Below are positions 22,918 through 29,959 of a DNA stretch of 64,000 nt, piece after piece (position 1 is the first letter of the stretch; every line of letters starts with the position of its first letter). A program made the translations under genes and the position numbers. The notes beneath the pieces were generated by a model. It was not told the DNA's origin. It saw only the letters and a list, made by a program, of their open reading frames with translations, and did no database searches. This DNA is from Pseudomonas mucoides (lineage in GTDB: Bacteria > Pseudomonadota > Gammaproteobacteria > Pseudomonadales > Pseudomonadaceae): the NCBI RefSeq assembly GCF_015461845.1, contig NZ_JACOPW010000002.1:558001-622000 (forward strand), read 5' to 3'.

Positions 22918-23166
22918 ATGGCAACACCGAAAAACAAACCAACACCGCCAAACTCGTTTGACCTTCTCGGACTCCGCATCCAAAAAATCATCAGCTCCCC
23001 CGCTGCCCAAAAACGAAAGATGGCAGTCATTCGAAGAGGCGCGGATGAGTGCCAGGAGGATTGGAAACGGCTTCTTGACGACATAGCCGATACCGAGCAC
23101 GTAATAGTGAGTCGAGAAGAAGACGGCGCCGCCCGCGTCTCCTGGAGCCTCCCGGCCAATATCTGA
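22918..23166 (+). CDS. Small gene between cI and PL (rex position)
   Basis: 82 residues; AAGGAG lies 8 nt before the ATG. Basic lead (MATPKNKPTPPNSFD), then a helical body (RGADECQEDWKRLLDDIADTEHVIVSREEDG). No family recognised. It is flanked by terminators at 22807 and 23179, so it is a separate unit that could be expressed in the lysogen, as rexAB is in lambda. Function unknown. Confidence 0.7.
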   Translation: MATPKNKPTPPNSFDLLGLRIQKIISSPAAQKRKMAVIRRGADECQEDWKRLLDDIADTEHVIVSREEDGAARVSWSLPANI

Positions 23167-23178
23167 TCGCCAAAAAAA

Positions 23179-23200
23179 CTCGCGCAATGCGGGTTTTTTT
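23179..23200 (+). terminator. Intrinsic terminator upstream of PL
   Basis: CTCGC-GCAAT-GCGGG stem followed by seven T residues, 12 nt after the preceding stop and just before the OL operators. Confidence 0.75.
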
Positions 23201-23218
23201 ATGTCTATCGGAATATTT

Positions 23219-23260
23219 ATCTCCTAGGGAGTTGACTTCATTAACTCCTGGGGAGATATT
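23219..23260 (+). promoter_or_regulatory. OL operators and PL promoter
   Basis: Two 15-bp operators of the same consensus as OR: ATCTCC-TAG-GGAGTT at 23219-23233 and AACTCC-TGG-GGAGAT at 23243-23257, spaced 24 bp. They embrace PL on the plus strand: -35 TTGACT 23232-23237, 17-nt spacer, -10 GATATT 23255-23260, the same layout as PR. PL would transcribe the early right-hand genes up to the integrase. Confidence 0.85.
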
Positions 23261-23304
23261 TAAGTCGTCGCCACGAAGCAACGCGGCAATGCGGAATCTA
23301 CCGC

Positions 23305-23316
23305 CGCTCTTTAACA
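23305..23316 (+). promoter_or_regulatory. boxA antitermination element
   Basis: CGCTCTTTAACA matches the bacterial rrn/lambda boxA consensus. It lies about 40 nt past the PL start, where a nut site is expected. I see no clear boxB hairpin. Confidence 0.6.
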
Positions 23317-23767
23317 ATCAGCGCAACAAACAGCAAATCGCATTGCCTCTACCGGCGACCGGCGAGCAGACAGGCCCGAAGGCCTGCCAACGACAGGAAC
23401 AACCTGGACGGCTGATCGATGGTGGAACACCAGAACCGTGTGAATGACCCGGCAAGCAATGTGCCCCGCCCCTCCGGCGGCAATAGGACGAACTGCATCA
23501 TTGCACGTCAGCCTGACGATAACTGCCCGAGCACTTGGTACTCCCCAGCACCAGGCCGCATCGGTGAGTTCTGAAGCACAACGATTGTTGGATGGTCTCT
23601 GTGCCATCGCTTCAGAGTTCACCAATGCGGACGAAATCCCGGCTTATACCGGCCACCTGCATGCAATGAATCAGAGTACGGCGAGCGCCCGCCAAGATTA
23701 CCCAGGGCGCGCATTCAAGGATAACCATCATGAAATAGACCATAGCCTAAAGATCACTGCATCTGCG

Positions 23768-23798
23768 AAAGGCCCGAACGTCCAACGGGCCTTTCTTT
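23768..23798 (+). terminator. Strong terminator in PL operon (tL-like)
   Basis: AAAGGCCCG pairs with CGGGCCTTT (9 bp perfect) around a 9-nt loop, followed by CTTTTT. It stops unmodified PL transcription before the downstream genes. Confidence 0.85.
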
Positions 23799-23898
23799 TT
23801 AACGCCTTTATCCGTCAGCACTCTCCCCTGCGCCCAACGGCAAGCAGCAGACGACCCGAGTGCTGACGAATACACGCAACGCACACCGAGGAATCGCC

Positions 23899-24228
23899 AT
23901 GAACCAAACGATCAGACAGAGCCAAGCAATCCTCCAGGGGTTGCGTCTCCAGACGTCCCAGGCCACCAACGAAATGTACCAACGCATAGGTCGTGATGAG
24001 CCCATTCGCATACTGAACTATACAGTTGTGCCACACGGCGGCATCACCGTTGAAGTTGTTGAGCGCTCCTCTGGTTCAGTAAAGGGTGAACCGTTTAGTC
24101 ATTACAATGACTGCCAGTTCGCTGCCAGCCACAAGCCAGCGAAAGCATTCGCTCGCTCGCTTCTGCGCTGGACCACCGGTTCGGCGCTCCTGCTGCTCTT
24201 GTTCGCCTATTTCGGCGCAGGAAATTGA
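23899..24228 (+). CDS. Hypothetical protein with C-terminal membrane anchor
   Basis: 109 residues from MNQTIRQSQAIL, GAGGAA 8 nt upstream. A soluble part (IRILNYTVVPHGGITVEVVERSSG) is followed by one hydrophobic segment (TTGSALLLLLFAYFGAG) at the C-terminus, after a basic KPAKAFARSLLRW stretch. So it is probably a tail-anchored inner-membrane protein. Its stop overlaps a TTG that is not used as far as I can tell. First gene beyond tL. Family unknown. Confidence 0.65.
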   Translation: MNQTIRQSQAILQGLRLQTSQATNEMYQRIGRDEPIRILNYTVVPHGGITVEVVERSSGSVKGEPFSHYNDCQFAASHKPAKAFARSLLRWTTGSALLLLLFAYFGAGN

Positions 24229-24309
24229 GACCGATAAAAAAGCTGGTGCATCAGCACCGGCAGCAGACTTGGCTGGATCTACCGGCCCACGGAATTGAAG
24301 AGGCAGGCC

Positions 24310-24618
24310 ATGGCCAAGAGCAATGCGGAGTTGCAGAGGGGCAAGCGCGCCAAAGCAAAAGCCCTGTTGGATCGGATCGGCGCCGAGAAGCGGACTTTGA
24401 TTGTGTCGAAGGCGCTGGCTGATGCACTTCAGGTACTAGGCGAGCGCCACGACTTCGAGGAGTGGCAGGAGACGATGTCGACGCTCCTGATCAACCTGGC
24501 CGCTGCGCCCCCCGAAAGTACTGCCCGTTTTGCCAGCATGTCGCGACCTGAAATTGTCGTTACGGAAAAGTGGTCGCGACAGCTAGAACAGTTTGCCACG
24601 ACTGGCATCGAGGTTTAG
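24310..24618 (+). CDS. Hypothetical early phage protein
   Basis: 102 residues from MAKSNAELQRGKRAKAKALLDRIG, with GAGG upstream. Basic N-terminal helix, then KRTLIVSKALADALQVLGERHDFEEWQETMSTLLINLAAAPP. Resembles small phage proteins found in this position, possibly a ribbon-helix-helix or nucleic-acid-binding protein, but no motif is certain. Expressed from PL when antitermination occurs. Confidence 0.65.
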   Translation: MAKSNAELQRGKRAKAKALLDRIGAEKRTLIVSKALADALQVLGERHDFEEWQETMSTLLINLAAAPPESTARFASMSRPEIVVTEKWSRQLEQFATTGIEV

Positions 24619-24683
24619 CTCTTCGTCCCGAGCTCTTGCCTAGCGATCATTATCCCAAAGCTCAATGCTGCTGCGTAGGTCTT

Positions 24684-24848
24684 ATGGGTGAAGTCGGAAT
24701 CTTTCTATCAGTTCCGAAGCACTTCATCACCCTTAGAAATCCTTATCGTAACGGTGAAGTCTTCACCGACTATTTTGTCGTGAGGCCCATCGATGTGGAC
24801 CTCTATCAAGTAATCGCCCCAGATGGACTGCTCTATTTCTTGACCTGA
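24684..24848 (+). CDS. Possible small phage protein
   Basis: 54 residues (MGEVGIFLSVPKHF then LRNPYRNGEVFTDYFVVRPIDVDLYQVIAPDGLLYFLT). Beta-rich and protein-like in composition, but the ribosome site is weak and the start uncertain. It is downstream of the 102-residue gene in the same direction. Confidence 0.35.
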   Translation: MGEVGIFLSVPKHFITLRNPYRNGEVFTDYFVVRPIDVDLYQVIAPDGLLYFLT

Positions 24849-24972
24849 TTCAGCTTGCATGGATTTGCCCTCAATTATTGAGTAGCGACTTAGCTAGTCT
24901 GCATTGGTTGTTAGGTACCTGACCGAAACCTACCATGCCAAATCCAGTCACAGAGGGCGGCTAATCCGACTC

Positions 24973-25503
24973 TCAAGTCAGCTTAATTTTTTCAATAAAA
25001 TGCTTATCTAAATCAGCGCCAATTTTCAAAACATTATCGACTGCATAGTCGGCTTCTAGCTGGCACTGCTCTGCAAAAATGTCTGCACGGTCTGATAGAG
25101 ATTTGGCAAGCGGGCTCATATTCCCTCCTACTAAGTGGCGTTTTGAGGCTTCTGCGCTTTCAGCGTAAGCATGCTTTACCTTGCAGGTTGCATCATAAAC
25201 AACGATGTAAGCATCGTAGAATTTTTGAAGCTCATTTGAGATGGACTCATCTACGTAAAGCTGCGCAGTTTTGATGTGCACAGTAAGCCTGGCAAATTCG
25301 TTTAGGTCCGCGTGCTGACCTTCTCGCTGGATAAGATGAAACGCATCGGCGAAAGCTTCATACAGTTTTCGCTGGTACTCGTGAATACTTATTCTATTCG
25401 CCAGTCGCGCCTCGCGAGCTGACCTCCACGCCAAAATCGCGGAAACAATAGAAACCGCAAATGCGACCCCTGCTATTACGTTTGCCCACAATGCTGCATC
25501 CAT
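24973..25503 (-). CDS. Membrane-anchored accessory protein on the opposite strand (moron candidate)
   Basis: 176 residues from MDAALWANVIAGVAF with AAGGAG 9 nt upstream. One N-terminal membrane segment (VIAGVAFAVSIVSAILAW), then about 150 residues of long helices (RISIHEYQRKLYEAFADAFHLIQREGQ, SISNELQKFYDAYIVVYDATCKVKHAY). It runs against the PL operon and looks AT-richer than its neighbours, which fits a lysogenic conversion gene with its own promoter. Membrane-tethered helical proteins of this sort often act in superinfection exclusion, but I recognise no family. Confidence 0.75.
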   Translation of the reverse strand: MDAALWANVIAGVAFAVSIVSAILAWRSAREARLANRISIHEYQRKLYEAFADAFHLIQREGQHADLNEFARLTVHIKTAQLYVDESISNELQKFYDAYIVVYDATCKVKHAYAESAEASKRHLVGGNMSPLAKSLSDRADIFAEQCQLEADYAVDNVLKIGADLDKHFIEKIKLT

Positions 25504-25585
25504 AAGCTCGACTCCTTCGGCGCCATGCCGGGCCAAGAACAAATACCCCACTTCAACGAATCACGCCAGCAGGCGAGGATCTTCT

Positions 25586-26509
25586 ATGTTCACAGCAATC
25601 GATTTGTTCTCAGGTTTTGGCGGATGGACCCGCGGTGGTGTTGATGCCGGACTGAAAGTGCTCTGGGCCGCAAACCACTGGCCAGCCGCTGTTGAGTGGC
25701 ACACAAAGAACAACCCCAATACGCAGCATGTCTGCCAAGACTTGCACCAAGCAGACTGGTCGAAGGTGCCCAAGCATGACGTCATGCTGGCCTCACCATG
25801 CTGCCAAGGACATGCCAGGGCCCGCGGAAAGGCATCGGGAAATCCACAGCACGACAACTCGCGATCGACAGCCTGGGCGCCGGTGGCGAATGCTGAGGTG
25901 AATCGGCCCGACTTCGCGGTGATCGAAAACGTACCGGAGTTCATGGACTGGATTTTGTACCCTGCATGGGCGGATGCAATGCAACGTCTGGGATACATGC
26001 TGGCGCCACACATTGTGGATTGTGCCGACTTGGGCGTGCCGCAACATCGAGTGCGCCTGTTCATGGTCTGCTCTCGTAGCAAGGCTCCGCTTCACTTGCA
26101 GTTGCCGAGATACCGACACGTTCCCGCGAACCAGATAATCGACTTCGACGCGGGCAAGTGGTCGCCAATTGTCAAGGCGGGCCGCGCAGCATCGACTCTA
26201 ATCAGGGTGAAGAATGGACGTGAGCGCTTTGGCGAACGGTTCGTGATGCCGTATTACGGATCAGGCTCAGGGCTCACCGGCCGCAGCCTGGACCGCCCAA
26301 TCGGCACTATCACCACTCTGGACCGCTGGGCAGTGGTCGACGGCGACAGGATGCGCATGATCACCGCCAACGAGGCAATGGCCGCTCAGTCATTCCCCGC
26401 CGACACCTTGAGACCTGACAATCACCGACTGGCTATGCACATGACTGGCAACGCGGTACCGCCACTGGCCGGACAACGAATCATTGAGGCACTGAAGGCT
26501 GCCGCCTAG
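25586..26509 (+). CDS. DNA (cytosine-5-) methyltransferase
   Basis: 307 residues. Motif I MFTAIDLFSGFGGWTRG; motif IV SPCCQGHARARG with catalytic Cys73 (usual PPCQ is here PCCQ); motif VI FAVIENVPEF (E114, N115, V116); motif VIII PQHRVRLFMV; motif X MTGNAVPPLAGQ. The target-recognition part is short. No restriction gene is nearby, so it is an orphan phage enzyme, probably masking phage DNA from host restriction. Its target site cannot be read from sequence. Confidence 0.93.
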   Translation: MFTAIDLFSGFGGWTRGGVDAGLKVLWAANHWPAAVEWHTKNNPNTQHVCQDLHQADWSKVPKHDVMLASPCCQGHARARGKASGNPQHDNSRSTAWAPVANAEVNRPDFAVIENVPEFMDWILYPAWADAMQRLGYMLAPHIVDCADLGVPQHRVRLFMVCSRSKAPLHLQLPRYRHVPANQIIDFDAGKWSPIVKAGRAASTLIRVKNGRERFGERFVMPYYGSGSGLTGRSLDRPIGTITTLDRWAVVDGDRMRMITANEAMAAQSFPADTLRPDNHRLAMHMTGNAVPPLAGQRIIEALKAAA

Positions 26510-26510
26510 A

Positions 26511-26744
26511 TCAGATGAGAGAAGCCGCGCGATCTGAATCGATCAGTGGGAGTTTGCCAGTACCTAACTGAGATGTGAGCCAGCGCCTGGTCAGATCAAC
26601 GTCAAACCTCCAATTGTGCTCTTTGAAAAGTGCAATCGCCGTCCCCGAGATCCTGTACTCACCACAGTCGGGGCAGGCGAGCTGCTTGTAGTCTCCAGAC
26701 GACGGCACCTCGCTCGAGTCAGTTGCGCAAATAAAACACTCCAT
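26511..26744 (-). CDS. Small zinc-ribbon protein
   Basis: 77 residues: MECFIC...LACPDCGEYRISG gives a four-cysteine ribbon (C3, C6, and CxxC about 20 residues on), followed by helices ALFKEHNWRFDVDLTRRWLTSQL. Convergent with the methyltransferase, the two stops are one base apart. Such ribbon proteins may bind nucleic acid; function unknown. Confidence 0.65.
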   Translation of the reverse strand: MECFICATDSSEVPSSGDYKQLACPDCGEYRISGTAIALFKEHNWRFDVDLTRRWLTSQLGTGKLPLIDSDRAASLI

Positions 26745-26900
26745 ATCCCATCTCCATTGGTTGATCGCTCAACTGTAGCCGATCCTCCCCCTCCCACCGC
26801 CAGGGTATTCCACAACATGTGGCGCGCCAGTGGGACGCGAGGGGGGGGTGATTTAACTCACATAAGCCAAGCTTACCTAGGCATCGTGTTGAGGCATTCG

Positions 26901-26975
26901 ATGAGTAACTCCGACACCCAATTCGACATGTTTGCCGACCACGACCAGACCGTTGTTTGTTTCCGTGGTGTTTAG
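26901..26975 (+). CDS. Very small protein (24 residues)
   Basis: MSNSDTQFDMFADHDQTVV and five more residues, then TAG. A GAGG lies 8 nt upstream. Acidic and likely unstructured. It overlaps the stop of the convergent membrane-protein gene by 4 nt. Too short for any assignment; included because of its good ribosome site. Confidence 0.45.
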   Translation: MSNSDTQFDMFADHDQTVVCFRGV

Positions 26976-27373
26976 CCTGTGATCCACCAGCTATATAAAA
27001 GGTCACCATATCCCCATATGGCTGTGCCGATGACACTCAAGGCAAAAATCAATGACTCTGCAATTCTGAACCGGGTTTGAAACTCCATCAGGATCGGAAT
27101 TCTGACGGCATCCCCAAAGAACCCCGGGGTGTACAACCGTCCACTGGTGAACACAACCATGGCACCCGCTATGAATGAAAACAGCGTGGTTACAGCTCCA
27201 CTTCGCTGAATCCAGATCGGTCGACTTTCACCAGCTGGCGTCCAATGACCCAACCCCGCATAAAGAGGTGCGGCAATCGCAGCAGCTATCAAAAGCAGAA
27301 CCAGCGCGTAGCACACCCAAGTTGTCGATCTATAGCGCTGGGTAGTTTCAGCCTCCCCCATCACGTTAAACAT
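26972..27373 (-). CDS. Three-segment membrane protein on the opposite strand
   Basis: 133 residues; GGGAG 6 nt upstream of the chosen ATG. Hydrophobic segments at about 20-43 (YALVLLLIAAAIAAPLYAGL), 60-78 (TTLFSFIAGAMVVFTSG) and 106-126 (ALSVIGTAIWGYGDLLY). Faces against the integrase module, so it is probably an independent accessory gene. No family recognised; membrane location and orientation suggest lysogenic conversion. Confidence 0.72.
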   Translation of the reverse strand: MFNVMGEAETTQRYRSTTWVCYALVLLLIAAAIAAPLYAGLGHWTPAGESRPIWIQRSGAVTTLFSFIAGAMVVFTSGRLYTPGFFGDAVRIPILMEFQTRFRIAESLIFALSVIGTAIWGYGDLLYSWWITG

Positions 27374-27430
27374 CCTCTACTCCCTACGCACATCATTTTG
27401 ATGGCAGAACTATAGCCGCGAGGTATTCCC

Positions 27431-27508
27431 ATGCCCACAGAAAACAAACCGGCCGTGCCGCTGAAGGTTGAGCGCTCGACAGTCACGAAGCTGGTGATTA
27501 GCTCATGA
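27431..27508 (+). CDS. Tiny protein upstream of the DUF4224 gene
   Basis: 25 residues (MPTENKPAVPLKVERS, TVTKLVISS). GAGG lies 7 nt before the ATG, and the stop overlaps the next start (ATGA), so it is likely translated and coupled. No known role. Confidence 0.5.
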   Translation: MPTENKPAVPLKVERSTVTKLVISS

Positions 27509-27711
27509 GCATTCAATTTTTATCGCACAACGAGGTTTGCGAGCTGACCGGCGCGCGGACCAAGGCAGGACAAATCCTGAACCTCAAAAAAAACGGTGTC
27601 AGGCACACCATCAAGATGAATGGTTGGCCAAGCGTGACTGTGATGGCCGTAACCGCCGTCGGCATGTTCGAGCCAGAAAAACCCGCATGGAAATCACGCA
27701 AGGCAAGCTGA
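27505..27711 (+). CDS. DUF4224 protein, possible excisionase-type accessory
   Basis: 68 residues. FLSHNEVCELTGARTKAGQILNLKKNGVRHTIKMNGWPSVT is the DUF4224 signature, a small winged-helix-like protein found next to phage integrases. Its stop is 1 nt before the integrase start. It may control integrase directionality, as excisionases do; that role is inferred from context. Confidence 0.82.
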   Translation: MSIQFLSHNEVCELTGARTKAGQILNLKKNGVRHTIKMNGWPSVTVMAVTAVGMFEPEKPAWKSRKAS

Positions 27712-27712
27712 A

Positions 27713-28744
27713 ATGGGAAGACGACCAAGTAAACCCGGTTCTATAGCCCGGCTGCGAGAGCGCAAGAAAGCCAGCGGCCGGGTTTTCTACTACTACGACA
27801 CCGGCGGAAAGGACCGCAAAGAGATCCCACTGGGCAGCGACTATGGCCTGGCGATCATGGAATACGCAAAATTTGAGCGTGATCGAACCGCCACCGACCT
27901 GGCCGCCAAGGTGATCACCTTCCGCTACGTCGCCGAAAAGTACATGGTCGACATCGTTCCTTCCAAAGGAAAAGCGACCCAGTTCGATAACAAACGGGAA
28001 ATGAAGAACCTGATTGCGTTCTTCGATGATCCGCCAGCGCCACTGGAAACGATCGAGCCGCTACATGTCCGACAATACCTCACATGGCGGAAGACAGCGC
28101 CCGTCCGGGCAAATCGAGAAAAAGCTCTGCTCAGTGCAATCTGGAACTATGCCAGGGAAAAGGGCTATACGTCTCTAGCCAACCCCTGCGCGGGCATCAA
28201 GGGCAATAAAGAGACGGGGCGGGATACATACGTCGAGGATGAGCTCTTCAAGCGTGTGCACGATAAGGCCGAAGTTGGCCTACAAGATGCCATGGACCTG
28301 GCTTATCTGACCGGACAACGAGTGACCGACACGCGACTGATGGACGAACGGGATGTCCGCGACGGACAAATTTGGGTGCTTCAGGGAAAAACAAAGGCAA
28401 AGCGGCGAATAGAAGTAACCGGTGAGCTGAAGGTGTTGATTGATCGAATCATGTCCCGAAAGTCAGGACATAAGGTCCGTTCAACGCGGCTGATCGTGTC
28501 AGAGGATGGCGCACCGATGACGGTGGCGATGTTGCGCAGGAGGTTTGACATGGCCAGGGAGGCCGCTGGAGTTTCCAAACCGGAGTTTCAAATGCGCGAT
28601 TTGCGTGCAAAGGCCGGTACGGACAAGGCAGAATCCAGTGGCGATATCATGCAGGCCAAGGATCAACTTGGGCATACCACCGTTGTTATGACGGAGCAGT
28701 ACATCCGCAATCGTAAAGGCAAAAAAGTTTCGCCGACTAAGTGA
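27713..28744 (+). CDS. Prophage integrase (tyrosine recombinase)
   Basis: 343 residues. An N-terminal arm-binding domain (GSIARLRERKKASGRVFYYYDTGG), a SAM-like core-binding domain, then the catalytic domain with LTGQRVTDTRLM (Arg I), GKTKAKRRIEV (Lys), QMRDLRAKAGT (Arg II, the preceding His of HxxR replaced), LGHTTVVMTEQYIRN (His and nucleophile Tyr). It ends 82 nt from the 3' end of tRNA-Leu, so that is its attachment target. Transcription comes from PL or a local promoter. Confidence 0.95.
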   Translation: MGRRPSKPGSIARLRERKKASGRVFYYYDTGGKDRKEIPLGSDYGLAIMEYAKFERDRTATDLAAKVITFRYVAEKYMVDIVPSKGKATQFDNKREMKNLIAFFDDPPAPLETIEPLHVRQYLTWRKTAPVRANREKALLSAIWNYAREKGYTSLANPCAGIKGNKETGRDTYVEDELFKRVHDKAEVGLQDAMDLAYLTGQRVTDTRLMDERDVRDGQIWVLQGKTKAKRRIEVTGELKVLIDRIMSRKSGHKVRSTRLIVSEDGAPMTVAMLRRRFDMAREAAGVSKPEFQMRDLRAKAGTDKAESSGDIMQAKDQLGHTTVVMTEQYIRNRKGKKVSPTK

Positions 28745-28776
28745 ATTGCGGACCAGATCCAAAATTGCGGACCAGA
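28744..28776. repeat. Direct repeat next to attachment site (candidate arm sites)
   Basis: AATTGCGGACCAGA occurs at 28744-28757 and 28763-28776, spaced 19 bp, right after the integrase gene. Paired direct repeats at this place are typical integrase arm-type sites. Confidence 0.55.
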
Positions 28777-28782
28777 AACAAA

Positions 28783-28818
28783 CAAGGGTTTGCATAAGCT
28801 TTCGCCCGCAAACCCTTG
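28783..28818 (+). terminator. Hairpin after the integrase gene
   Basis: CAAGGGTTTGC pairs perfectly with GCAAACCCTTG (11 bp) around a 14-nt loop, followed by ATTTTAAA. Probably the terminator of the integrase transcript. Confidence 0.6.
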
Positions 28819-28826
28819 ATTTTAAA

Positions 28827-28913
28827 TGGTGCCCGAAGCCGGAATCGAACCGGCACGCCCTTACGAGCGGGGGATTTTAAGTCCCATGCGTCTACCAGTT
28901 TCGCCATTCGGGC
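28827..28913 (-). tRNA. tRNA-Leu (anticodon TAA), prophage attachment gene
   Basis: 87 nt with encoded CCA. Acceptor GCCCGAA/TTCGGGC; long variable arm typical of Leu; anticodon loop CTTAAAA in a GGGA/TCCC stem gives TAA. The 3' end faces the integrase, so the right attachment core (attR or attL) lies within or at its 3' half. The other copy is outside the window. Confidence 0.95.
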
Positions 28914-29063
28914 GGTAGCGCGGTGAAGCAGTCTGAAGGCTGACAAATGACGACCTGGCAGTTCTGACGCTTGTGCAACAGAGGGGGAAATATATACACC
29001 CCGCCCCGGTGAAGCAAGTTCGCAGTTGACCTTTTCAAGACAAAATCTTGCAGGGCTGCGGAA

Positions 29064-29100
29064 ATAAAAAAGCTCCGTAAATCATAGATCTACGGAGCTT
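29064..29100 (-). terminator. Terminator after tRNA-Cys
   Basis: AAGCTCCGTA pairs with TACGGAGCTT (10 bp, 29070-29079 with 29091-29100). On the minus strand it is followed by TTTTTTATTT. It separates the Gly-Cys tRNAs from tRNA-Leu. Confidence 0.8.
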
Positions 29101-29108
29101 GTTTATAG

Positions 29109-29182
29109 TGGAGGCCGAGGTCGGAATCGAACCGGCGTAGGTGGATTTGCAATCCACTGCATAACCATTTTGCTACTCGGCC
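29109..29182 (-). tRNA. tRNA-Cys (anticodon GCA)
   Basis: 74 nt with encoded CCA; acceptor GGCCGAG/CTCGGCC, anticodon stem-loop TGGATTTGCAATCCA gives GCA. Confidence 0.96.
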
Positions 29183-29227
29183 TCAAACATTTGCTGTCAG
29201 TAGCACAACAACAAATGTGTTCAAACT

Positions 29228-29303
<76 letters not shown>

Positions 29304-29366
29304 GTCTTGGTGTGGCGCATTCTATAGAATCCAGAAGCCCCGTCAACCCCTTGATTCAAAAAAGTT

Positions 29367-29927
29367 TTATTTCTTTTCAACGTCGGTCTTCAGATGTGGC
29401 CAGGCAGCCCGCAAGTACTGGACCATGGACCACAATGTCAGGCCCGCCGATACCAGCAACAAGGCATAACCGATCAAGACCCAGAAGCTAAAGTCTGACG
29501 GATTGGCCAGCAGGATCACCAGCGCGAGCATTTGCGCGGCGGTTTTCCATTTGCCCAGGTTCGATACGGCGACGTGAGCACGGGCGCCGAGTTCGGCCAT
29601 CCACTCGCGTAATGCCGAGACGACAATTTCGCGACCGATGATGACGGCGGCCGGCAGCGTGAGCCACAGGTTGCCGTGTTCTTGCACCAGCAAGACCAGT
29701 GCGACGGCGACCATCAGCTTGTCAGCCACGGGATCGAGGAACGCCCCGAACGGAGTGCTTTGCTCCAGGCGTCGGGCGAGATAACCATCCAGCCAGTCTG
29801 TGGCGGCAGCAAAGGCGAAGACCGAGGCGGAGGCCACGTAGCTCCATTGGTAAGGCAGGTAGAACAACAAAATGAAGATCGGGATGAGCAGGACGCGTAG
29901 AACGGTAATCAGATTAGGGATATTCAT
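29367..29927 (-). CDS. pgsA: CDP-diacylglycerol-glycerol-3-phosphate 3-phosphatidyltransferase
   Basis: 186 residues from [16 protein letters not shown]. Catalyses phosphatidylglycerol phosphate synthesis in the inner membrane. The CDP-alcohol phosphotransferase motif is intact: [20 protein letters not shown] followed by AFLDPVADK (D..DG..AR........G...D...D). Several membrane segments and a basic C-terminus. A GTG 6 nt upstream of the ATG is an alternative start. The gene follows uvrC in the conserved gacA-uvrC-pgsA-tRNA operon. Confidence 0.96.
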   Translation of the reverse strand: MNIPNLITVLRVLLIPIFILLFYLPYQWSYVASASVFAFAAATDWLDGYLARRLEQSTPFGAFLDPVADKLMVAVALVLLVQEHGNLWLTLPAAVIIGREIVVSALREWMAELGARAHVAVSNLGKWKTAAQMLALVILLANPSDFSFWVLIGYALLLVSAGLTLWSMVQYLRAAWPHLKTDVEKK

Positions 29928-29959
29928 CGGCACAACTGGCTACGAGGTGAGTTGGCATT

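Larger units (their letters stand above)
23261..23898. other. PL leader without a convincing gene
   Basis: The first 640 nt of the PL transcript contain a boxA (23305-23316) and a strong terminator (23768-23798) but no credible protein gene. A plus-strand frame at 23444-23866 runs straight through the terminator and has poor composition. No Arg-rich N-like protein is visible. Confidence 0.5.

Noticed and set aside
23444..23866. 140-codon plus-strand frame in the PL leader
   Set aside because: It runs through a strong terminator at 23768-23798, has poor protein-like composition and no ribosome site.
24225..24422. 65-codon plus-strand frame starting TTG in the stop of the previous gene
   Set aside because: Overlaps the start of the 102-residue gene in another frame and has a repetitive, non-globular sequence.
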